A stretch of DNA of 64,000 bases from an uncultured Acetatifactor sp. (GTDB lineage Bacteria; Bacillota; Clostridia; Lachnospirales; Lachnospiraceae), in NCBI GenBank assembly GCA_910585805.1, contig CAJUFB010000005.1, forward strand, positions 40,903 through 104,902, given 5' to 3'. A program made the translations under genes and the position numbers. Positions 24,682 to 31,908 of the stretch are shown here, piece after piece; position 1 is the first letter of the stretch, and each line of letters opens with the position of its first letter. The notes under the pieces were generated by a model. The model made no database searches and was not told the DNA's origin. It saw only the letters and a program-made list of their open reading frames with translations.

Positions 24682-26643
24682 ATGAAAGTGATGAAAAACT
24701 GTGCTCTGGCTGCCAGGCTGGCAGTCCATTATGCGCCCTGGAGCGCTCTGCTGTATTTTCTGACATGCTTCATACCGGGATTTTTCAACGGCTGTAAGGT
24801 GCTTCTGGTACAACGGCTGGTGGACAGCGGCGTGGCCTATGCCGGAACAGCGCAGGGAATGGAAGGGATGTTTTCGGCGGAAGGAAAACATTTCGCGGAA
24901 GATATGGCCGTAACAGGTACGGTGCTGGTGGTGATGCTCTTTTTCTGGTTCGTTTTCGAGCGGCTCCAGGGATATGAGGAGAAGGTGCTGGAGAGCCGGC
25001 TTACCAGGTATATGGCACCGGATATCATGGATAAGCTGGGAGAACTGGAATATTGTGACTTTGAATCCCTTAAAGTACAGGAGGTGTTACAGCGAATCAG
25101 CAACGAGCCCTGGCAGAATATAAAGGGCTGTTTTGTGGGAAGCATGCGCAGCATTTACGCCCTGCTTTCCCTTGGATTTATGCTGAGCGTGTATGCTTCG
25201 GTTTCTTTCTGGTTAGGTGCCGGTATTTTTCTGGTTGCAATTCCCATGCTGGTGATGAATCTGGCAGGGACAAAAAGGCTGCAGAGCATCTGGCGGAACA
25301 CTACCGCGCAGACGCGCAGAATCGGTGACTTAAAGCTTCTGATGCAGAATAAGAATGCGATGTATGAAATGAAGATATACGGCAGCCAGAAGTTGATTGC
25401 CGGAAAGTGGGAGGAGGCAAGCTCCGGTGTGGAAAAGGAAATCCGGGAAGCCGGGAAAAGTGTTATGGCACTGGAGGGCGGCAGTAAGCTTCTCAATCTT
25501 GTCTGTTTTGTCTTTATTATCATTGCGTTGTCCTGGTTGTTTGTTCAGGGGAGAGTTACCACAGGACAGTTTGTGGCAGTAATCGGTTCGCTGAGTGCGA
25601 TTACGGGACAGGTTTTTTTCGCCACATGGACAGTGACAGATACGTTCCGAAGCGCTCTGGACATGGAATTTTACCGGGAGTTTCTGGCGCTGAAGGAACG
25701 TACGGATAAACGAAACGTGAATACTCTGAGCCATGGGGATATTGCCTTTGAAAACGTCAGCTTCACTTACCCGGGCACAAACAGGGAGATACTGAAAAAT
25801 GTAACTTTCCGTATCAAGGCAGGAGAACGGGTTGCTTTCGTGGGAGAGAACGGAGCCGGAAAATCCACACTGGTGAAGCTGCTCTGCGGACTTTATGAGC
25901 CGGATGCCGGGCGGGTGCTGATTGGAGGCGTCAATGTGCGGGATTTGTCGGAGGAACTGCGCGGGAAAATGCTGTCGGTGGTATTTCAGGATTTCCAGGA
26001 GTATGAATTGACTCTGAGAGAAAATGTGGCGTTAGGGGATATGTCGGCTCTGAAAGAGGATGCCAGGATACGACAGGCCCTGGAGCAGGCAGGAGGGCCG
26101 GAGTTGTATGTTCAGGAGGAAAAGGGACTGGAACGCAATCTGGGGCATCTGGAGGAGGACGGGAAGGATTTGTCCAGAGGACAGTGGCAGAGGGTGGCTG
26201 TAGCCAGGGCATTTCTGGCGGATGCGGCTTTCTGCGTGTTGGATGAGCCTACGGCGGCGCTGGACCCTATAGCCGAGAGCAGGATGTACGAGAATTTTGA
26301 CCGTATTTTTCATAAAAACGGTACTATCATGATTTCTCACCGTCTGGCCAGTGCGAAGATGGCGGACCGTATTATGGTGTTGGACGGGGGAAGGATTGTA
26401 CAGAACGGCAGTCATGAGCAGCTGATGCAGACGGAGGGACTGTACCGGACCATGTACCTTGCCCAGAGTTCCTGGTATGTGGAGCGCGGGGGGAGAGAAG
26501 GCGGTGAGGAATCCGGCAGCAGGGAAAAAGACAGCGATGAGGAATCCGGCAGCAGGGAAAAAGACAGCGGTGAGGAATCCGACAGTAGGAAGAAAGTCGG
26601 CAGCGGAGAATCCGGGCAGAAGAAAGGGGGATGTGTGTCATGA
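24682..26643 (+). CDS. half-ABC exporter, permease plus ATPase (first of pair)
   Basis: A 653-residue ABC exporter subunit. About six membrane helices fill residues 20-320. The ATPase domain has Walker A GENGAGKST (about 388-396), signature LSRGQWQRVAVARAF (Arg in place of the first signature Gly), Walker B CVLDEPTAALDP and switch MISHRL. After residue 600 a hydrophilic tail repeats ESGSREKDS three times, coded by a tandem DNA repeat (about 26500-26620). It overlaps the next, similar gene by 4 bases, so the two probably form a heterodimer. The LytTR-type promoter in front suggests control by the upstream two-component pair. Substrate unknown: peptide, lipid or drug are all possible. Confidence 0.92.
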   Translation: MKVMKNCALAARLAVHYAPWSALLYFLTCFIPGFFNGCKVLLVQRLVDSGVAYAGTAQGMEGMFSAEGKHFAEDMAVTGTVLVVMLFFWFVFERLQGYEEKVLESRLTRYMAPDIMDKLGELEYCDFESLKVQEVLQRISNEPWQNIKGCFVGSMRSIYALLSLGFMLSVYASVSFWLGAGIFLVAIPMLVMNLAGTKRLQSIWRNTTAQTRRIGDLKLLMQNKNAMYEMKIYGSQKLIAGKWEEASSGVEKEIREAGKSVMALEGGSKLLNLVCFVFIIIALSWLFVQGRVTTGQFVAVIGSLSAITGQVFFATWTVTDTFRSALDMEFYREFLALKERTDKRNVNTLSHGDIAFENVSFTYPGTNREILKNVTFRIKAGERVAFVGENGAGKSTLVKLLCGLYEPDAGRVLIGGVNVRDLSEELRGKMLSVVFQDFQEYELTLRENVALGDMSALKEDARIRQALEQAGGPELYVQEEKGLERNLGHLEEDGKDLSRGQWQRVAVARAFLADAAFCVLDEPTAALDPIAESRMYENFDRIFHKNGTIMISHRLASAKMADRIMVLDGGRIVQNGSHEQLMQTEGLYRTMYLAQSSWYVERGGREGGEESGSREKDSDEESGSREKDSGEESDSRKKVGSGESGQKKGGCVS

Positions 26644-28436
26644 CGAAAAATATGAGCGGCAGATATTTTGGGCGCTGCATACAGGATATCATGAGATTCA
26701 TGCCCCTGTTGTTTTGGGGAAAGCTGTTCACCAGCATAGCGGAGGGCATTCTGAAGGTATGGCATCCGCTTCTGATTGCAGAAATTTTTCAGCTGGCACC
26801 CGAACTGAATGATGTAAATATAAGAATTTTTAAACGTAAAATCATATTTCTGTGCATCTGCATCGGATTTCCGTCCGTTTGCACCCTTCTGTTGCGGGCG
26901 GTGGGGCTGTACGGCGAGTGCCGGAAAGAAACGTTTTACGGAAGTAAAATGTATGAGTTTGCCCGTAAAATGCGTCTGGAAGCTCTGGAAGATAAAACTG
27001 TGCTGGACGGCTTCCGGAAAGCAGATGCGGCTTACTCGCAGCATCTGGCGGGAAGCAGGATGCTTTCCTATCTGCTGATAGATGTGGAGGCGGCGCTGCT
27101 CTGCATCAGCACATTTTTCGTGGTGGGAAGCTTTTCTGTCTGGCTGCTGCCCGGCGCGGTATTGGGAGTAGTGCCCCATCTGCTGATTGAATATATATCG
27201 GAAAGGCGGCGGAATAAGGTATATCGGGGACAGTCTGCGAAGCGGAGGCGGCTGGCATATCTGTGGCGGCTTTTCTGCACGAAGGAACCGGTAAAAGAAA
27301 TGCGTACCATGGGGTTTCAGGAATTCCTGAAGAAAAAATGGGTGAGAACTAATGTGGATGTGGTACAGGAGATGGAGGAACTGGAGCTGAAAGCGGTGCG
27401 CCTGTCTGCGTTGGGCGTACTGGTAAGAAACTGCTGTTATGTGGCAAATGTGGCTATCGCGTTGGTGCTGATGCTGCAGGGCGAACTGGCGGCAGGGCAG
27501 TTTGCCGCATGTCTGATGGCCTTTGGTCTGCTGCAGGATCAGCTTTTTATGCTGAGCAGTTTTGTGACAGCGTTTCTTCAATCCTACCACCATGTGGAGG
27601 AGTATTACGATTTCTTTCAGGCGGAGACAGAGGATGAGGGCGGAGAGCCCTGTCATTCCATGGAGGAAAATCATGCCCGTCCTGCGAAAGGGGAGACTGG
27701 AATCAAACTCAGGAATGTACATTTCCGTTATCCCGGCGCGGAACAGGATACCCTGAACGGAGTGGATCTGGATATTCGAAAAGGCGAACACATAGTCATC
27801 GTAGGGGTCAACGGTTCAGGGAAAACCACGCTTTCCAAGGTGCTTACCGGCGCTTACCGGGCTGCTTCCGGGGAAATTCGTTATGACGGACAGAACATTT
27901 CGAAAATACGAAAGAAGGAGTTGTACCGCGACATTTCCCTGGTGTCACAGGATTTCGTGCATTATAATTTTTCCTTCCGTGAGAATATCTGCATCAGCGA
28001 TTTTGAACACATGAGAGACGAGGGACGTATCCGGAAGGTGACAGATGTCGTAGGCATGCAGGAACTGATACAGAGCATCGGCGGCCTGGATGTTCAGCTG
28101 GGAAGGGAATTCGGCGGCTGTGAGTTGTCCGGCGGAGAATGGCAGAAAGTGGCCATAGCCAGGGGACTTTTCCGGGACAGTGAGCTGATTGTGCTGGACG
28201 AACCCACCAGTGCGTTGGACCCGCTGGTTGAGTATGAGGTTCTCACCGGATTTTTAAATCTGATTCAGGGCAGGACATCTGTAGTTATTTCTCACAGAGT
28301 AGGAATCTGCCGGCATGCAGATAAAGTAGTGGTCATGAAAGAGGGAAAGGTGGTGGAATGCGGCAGCCATGAGGAACTGAAAAGCGCCGGAGGGGAATAT
28401 GCCCGGATATGGGGGGAGCAGGCAAAGTGGTATTAA
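26640..28436 (+). CDS. half-ABC exporter, permease plus ATPase (second of pair)
   Basis: A 598-residue ABC exporter subunit starting MTKNMSGRYFGRCIQDI at the ATGA overlap (AAAGGGGG lies 9 nt ahead; an ATG at 26631 is an alternative). Membrane helices fill residues 20-310. The ATPase has VGVNGSGKTT, LSGGEWQKVAIARG and VLDEPTSALDP, all canonical. It is the natural partner of the preceding subunit. A terminator hairpin follows about 100 bp after the stop. Confidence 0.92.
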   Translation: MTKNMSGRYFGRCIQDIMRFMPLLFWGKLFTSIAEGILKVWHPLLIAEIFQLAPELNDVNIRIFKRKIIFLCICIGFPSVCTLLLRAVGLYGECRKETFYGSKMYEFARKMRLEALEDKTVLDGFRKADAAYSQHLAGSRMLSYLLIDVEAALLCISTFFVVGSFSVWLLPGAVLGVVPHLLIEYISERRRNKVYRGQSAKRRRLAYLWRLFCTKEPVKEMRTMGFQEFLKKKWVRTNVDVVQEMEELELKAVRLSALGVLVRNCCYVANVAIALVLMLQGELAAGQFAACLMAFGLLQDQLFMLSSFVTAFLQSYHHVEEYYDFFQAETEDEGGEPCHSMEENHARPAKGETGIKLRNVHFRYPGAEQDTLNGVDLDIRKGEHIVIVGVNGSGKTTLSKVLTGAYRAASGEIRYDGQNISKIRKKELYRDISLVSQDFVHYNFSFRENICISDFEHMRDEGRIRKVTDVVGMQELIQSIGGLDVQLGREFGGCELSGGEWQKVAIARGLFRDSELIVLDEPTSALDPLVEYEVLTGFLNLIQGRTSVVISHRVGICRHADKVVVMKEGKVVECGSHEELKSAGGEYARIWGEQAKWY

Positions 28437-28534
28437 TGTTCTGAAAAGCGTAGGGAAGTGAGATACAAAAACCATGAATTACTTTGATTGTGTGCAGATG
28501 TAAGGAACGAAAGCGGAATCTGCGGAACTATCCG

Positions 28535-28565
28535 AAAGGGCGGTGATTGCTGCCCTTTTTATTCT
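28535..28565 (+). terminator. intrinsic terminator after the ABC exporter pair
   Basis: AAAGGGC (28535-28541) and GCCCTTTTT (28552-28560) form a short stem with a T-run. Confidence 0.75.
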
Positions 28566-28670
28566 TTTTCAATTATCTTTAGAATTTCTTCCAAAATCCC
28601 TGTAACCTAACTTTATTTTTTTCTCATATACTGTCCTCAATGAAACAAAAAAACAAAAGACAAAAATTCG

Positions 28671-28711
28671 CTCAGGAATTGTGCAGAAATAACTTTTGGG
28701 CACTTCCTTAG
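28671..28711. repeat. internally deleted copy of repeat family 1
   Basis: Left end CTCAGGAATTGTGCAGAAAT and right end GGGCACTTCCTTAG match the ends of the 108-bp repeat at 16521, with most of the interior missing. It lies directly before the ribosome site of the DedA-family gene. Confidence 0.5.
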
Positions 28712-28728
28712 GACAGGAGGGAAATATT

Positions 28729-29244
28729 ATGGACTTATCGACAATTACCAGCTATTTTACCAGATATGGGGCGATTGCCATATTTGTGATTGTTTTGTTG
28801 GAATATCTGAACCTGCCGGGATTTCCTGCCGGAATTATTATGCCGCTTTCCGGTATCATGGCCGCGAAAGGAAATATCAGTTTTTTCTGGGTGATGGTCA
28901 TCTCTGTAGCGGCAGGACTGCTTGGAAGCCTGGCGCTGTATGCGTTGGGGCGCAAGGGCGGCGAGGTGTTCCTGAAAGCCTATATCAGAAAATTTCCCAA
29001 ACAGAAGGAAGTGCTGGAGAGAAATCTGGAGTGGATACGGCAGAAAGGCTGTATGGGTGTGTTCGTGGGGAAGCTTCTTCCCATGATAAGGACTATCGTC
29101 TCCATTCCGGCAGGGGTGGTGAAGATGGATCTGACGAAATATGTGATCAGCTCTGCCTGTGGTATTCTGATATGGAACTTTGCATTCATCGGAGCGGGGT
29201 ATGTGCTGGGAGACCAGGTATTCCGGATACTGGGGTTGGAGTGA
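28729..29244 (+). CDS. DedA/VTT-family membrane protein
   Basis: A 171-residue protein with about five membrane segments. Start MDLSTITSYFTRYGAIAIF with ACAGGAGGGAAATATT upstream. The DedA pattern is visible: EYLNLPGFPAGIIMPLSGIMAAKG, GLLGSLALYALGRKGGE, and the C-terminal GVFVGKLLPMIRTIVSIPAGVVKM (family GRFxPxxRxxxxxxAG). Bacterial members are implicated in membrane lipid (undecaprenyl-phosphate or phospholipid) translocation and membrane homeostasis. The glycosyltransferase gene follows after about 80 bp, so a shared envelope role is plausible. Confidence 0.88.
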   Translation: MDLSTITSYFTRYGAIAIFVIVLLEYLNLPGFPAGIIMPLSGIMAAKGNISFFWVMVISVAAGLLGSLALYALGRKGGEVFLKAYIRKFPKQKEVLERNLEWIRQKGCMGVFVGKLLPMIRTIVSIPAGVVKMDLTKYVISSACGILIWNFAFIGAGYVLGDQVFRILGLE

Positions 29245-29325
29245 AAGCGCCTATACAGGTTCAGTTTTTTGAGGAAAGTATAGATACAGGTAATCGTAAG
29301 CATGTCCGAAAGGTGTGAGGAAGAG

Positions 29326-30798
29326 ATGAAGATAGCATTAATGACAAACAATTATAAGCCGATTGTGGCGGGGGTGCCTATATCCATTGAGAGGCTGGCA
29401 AGGGGGCTGGAGGAGCTGGGACATGAGGTGACTGTCTTTGCACCTACTTATAAAGAGCAGCAGGATATGGAGAATGTATTCCGTTATTCCACCTGCCTGA
29501 ATCACTTTATCGGGGGAATCGTGCTGCCCAATCCCTTCGACGCCCGGATTGAAAGGGAATTCAAAGAACATTCCTATGATATCATTCATGTGCATCATCC
29601 CATGCTTATCGGCAGGATGGCAGTGCACTTGTCCCGGAAATACCATATTCCGCTGGTATTTACCTATCATACCAGATACGAGCAGTATGTCAGGAGTTAT
29701 ACAAAGGGAATCGTCAGGATGAACCGGTTTATGCCATTGTACCTGCGTTCCTTTATGCGGCACTGCAATTTTGTGTTCGCTCCTACGGAAGGGATGCAGA
29801 AGTACCTGACGGATACCTGCAGGATACGGCCGGAGAAGACAGGGATTCTGCCCACCGGAATCGAGAAGGAAAATTTTGATATCGAGCCGGAAGAGGGCAG
29901 GCGGATTCGCAGACAGTATGGTGCTGAAAACATGCCTTTCCTGCTGACCGTATCCAGAATGGCAAACGAGAAAAACGTGAGATTTCTGCTTGACAGCCTG
30001 GCCCGGGTGAAGGAACTGTACGGAAAACCGTTTCGGATGCTGATGGTAGGCGACGGGCCGGACAGGGAAGGGCTGGAAAAGCACAGCCGGGAGCTGGGGC
30101 TGGAAGATACCGTTATTTTTGCGGGCACTGTCCGCAATGAAGAAATAGCGCCTTACTTTAAGGCGGCGGATGCTTTCCTGTTTGCATCCAAGACGGAGAC
30201 ACAGGGAATCGTGGTATTGGAAGCCTTTGCAGGGGCTGCGCCGGTGATTGCGGTGAGAGCATCCGGGGTGGAAGACCTGGTGGATGACGGCATAAACGGC
30301 ATTCTGACAGAAGAGGATACGCAGGAATATGCACAGGCCGTGGCGGAATATTTAGCGGAGACGGATAATTGCACAGTGAATAAAGATATTGCGTGTGAAG
30401 ATAGGAAAAGCCGTGCGGCGGAAGGAGATACGGCGTGTAAGGAGGCAGGTATAGCGGAAGGAGATACGGCGTGTAAGGAGGCAGGTATAGCGGAAGGCAA
30501 TACCATGTGTGAGGAGACACATATGGCGGTAGGAAATACCGTGTGTGAGGAGACACAAAGCCATATGGACATGAATGCCGTATGGAAAATCGAAGGAAGG
30601 AAATCGGCAGACGGCGTTTTGGAGCATGGAATATATCGAAAGCTGCCGTATGCGGAGATGGCAGAGAATGCGTTTCAAAAAGGCACCCTGTATCGTGAAG
30701 AAGCAGTTGCGTTAAAAGCGGTTCATTATTATAATAGTGTTATTGCGGAAAATGTAACGCAGAAAAAACGGAATATCCGGTTGCTGCCTGCGGGCTGA
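29326..30798 (+). CDS. GT4-family glycosyltransferase with tandem-repeat insert
   Basis: A 490-residue GT-B transferase of the type that glucosylates diacylglycerol. Start MKIALMTNNYKPIVAGVPIS with GAGGAAGAG upstream. The N-terminal domain has the donor-acceptor loop (GVPISIERLARGLEELGHEV) and HVHHPMLIG. The C-terminal domain has TVSRMANEKNVRFLL, VGDGPDREGLE and the sugar-nucleotide site ASKTETQGIVVLEAFAGAAPVIA. After VAEYLAET a hydrophilic insert holds four 12-residue repeats (AEGDTACKEAGI type) before the last helices (YRKLPYAEMAENAFQ). Soluble, probably membrane-associated. It follows the DedA gene and fits envelope glycolipid synthesis. Confidence 0.9.
   Translation: MKIALMTNNYKPIVAGVPISIERLARGLEELGHEVTVFAPTYKEQQDMENVFRYSTCLNHFIGGIVLPNPFDARIEREFKEHSYDIIHVHHPMLIGRMAVHLSRKYHIPLVFTYHTRYEQYVRSYTKGIVRMNRFMPLYLRSFMRHCNFVFAPTEGMQKYLTDTCRIRPEKTGILPTGIEKENFDIEPEEGRRIRRQYGAENMPFLLTVSRMANEKNVRFLLDSLARVKELYGKPFRMLMVGDGPDREGLEKHSRELGLEDTVIFAGTVRNEEIAPYFKAADAFLFASKTETQGIVVLEAFAGAAPVIAVRASGVEDLVDDGINGILTEEDTQEYAQAVAEYLAETDNCTVNKDIACEDRKSRAAEGDTACKEAGIAEGDTACKEAGIAEGNTMCEETHMAVGNTVCEETQSHMDMNAVWKIEGRKSADGVLEHGIYRKLPYAEMAENAFQKGTLYREEAVALKAVHYYNSVIAENVTQKKRNIRLLPAG
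30418..30561 (+). repeat. 36-bp tandem repeat inside the glycosyltransferase gene
   Basis: Four in-frame 36-bp units. Units 1 and 2 are identical at the protein level (AEGDTACKEAGI); units 3 and 4 have diverged (AEGNTMCEETHM, AVGNTVCEETQS). The frame is kept, so copy number may vary without breaking the gene. Confidence 0.85.
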
Positions 30799-30981
30799 TT
30801 TTGTAAGAATGATGGATAGAGTTCTTTATTCGGAATCATAATGCCAGGATGAGCAGATGCTTTCGGCCGTGAGTATAAGCTGTGAAAGGCATGAGAGATG
30901 ATAATGTTGAAATCTGACAGAGGCTGTGAGAGCAGGAATGGGAGCGCCGGATACCGTATGACGAAAAAGGGAGGACATCAT

Positions 30982-31692
30982 ATGGAACAGCAGTACCACA
31001 TTCTTGTAGTAGAAGACGACAAGGAAATCCGTGAGGGAGTTGAAATTTATCTGAAAAATCAGGGCTATAAGGTATTTCAGGCTGCCAACGGGGCAGAGGG
31101 GCTGAAGGTGATCGAGCAGGAGGAGATCCACCTGGCCATTGTGGATATCATGATGCCCGTGATGGACGGCGTCACCATGCTTATGAAACTTCGGTCAAAA
31201 GAACACGAATTTCCGGTCATCATGCTGTCGGCCAAGTCGGAGGAAGTGGATAAGATCATGGGCCTGAACATGGGGGCGGACGATTATGTGACCAAGCCAT
31301 TCACGCCGCTGGAACTGCTTGCCAGGGTAAATTCCCACCTGCGCAGATATTCCAAATATCTCTCGGCATTGAAAGAGGACGGCAATAAGGATCATATCTA
31401 TACCATCGGGGGACTGGAACTGAATGAAGATACGGTGGAGGTCAGTGTGGACGGCGAGCCGGTAAAGCTGACTCCTATGGAGTTTAAGATCGTACAGCTC
31501 CTTATCAAGAATCCGGGCAGGGTCTTTTCCGCGGACGAAATCTATGAGCGGATATGGAATGAGAAGGCAGTGAATACGGATACTATCATGGTGCATGTGC
31601 GGAATATACGGGAGAAAATTGAGATAGACCCCAGGAATCCCAAGTATCTGAAAGTCGTATGGGGTGTGGGGTATAAGATAGACAGACAGTAA
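30982..31692 (+). CDS. OmpR-family response regulator
   Basis: A 236-residue regulator: receiver (VVEDDKEI pocket, D55 in AIVDIMMPVMDG, ML-SAK, YVTKPFTPLEL) and a winged-helix output domain (LTPMEFKIVQLLIKNPGRVFSADEIYERIWNEKAVNTDTIMVHVRNIREKIE). The start MEQQYHILVVEDD has GGGAGG upstream. The sensor kinase gene follows after 216 bp, which contain a strong hairpin right at the stop codon. Together they form a classic two-component pair; the regulon is unknown. Confidence 0.93.
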   Translation: MEQQYHILVVEDDKEIREGVEIYLKNQGYKVFQAANGAEGLKVIEQEEIHLAIVDIMMPVMDGVTMLMKLRSKEHEFPVIMLSAKSEEVDKIMGLNMGADDYVTKPFTPLELLARVNSHLRRYSKYLSALKEDGNKDHIYTIGGLELNEDTVEVSVDGEPVKLTPMEFKIVQLLIKNPGRVFSADEIYERIWNEKAVNTDTIMVHVRNIREKIEIDPRNPKYLKVVWGVGYKIDRQ

Positions 31693-31745
31693 ACCCCCAT
31701 GCAACGGGCTGCTCCACCCTGCATGAAAGGCTGGAGGGTTTACTG
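31687..31745 (+). other. inverted repeat spanning the regulator stop codon
   Basis: CAGTAAACCC (31687-31696) and GGGTTTACTG (31736-31745) are perfect complements; a nested CATGCA/TGCATG pair lies inside. It may attenuate or process the transcript between regulator and kinase. There is no T-run. Confidence 0.5.
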
Positions 31746-31908
31746 TGAAGATGCACACAAATCCGCAGGGCGTGTCGCCTTTGGGAAGCGGGTTTGGCGC
31801 ACTGCTGCTGCGCGGTAATTTTCGTCGGAACCAGAGGTCTGAGGTATCGTGCCCGTTGGCGCTGTCGGTGTACATGAAGTGCCGGGAGGGGGCGATAAGG
31901 AGGGGAAT

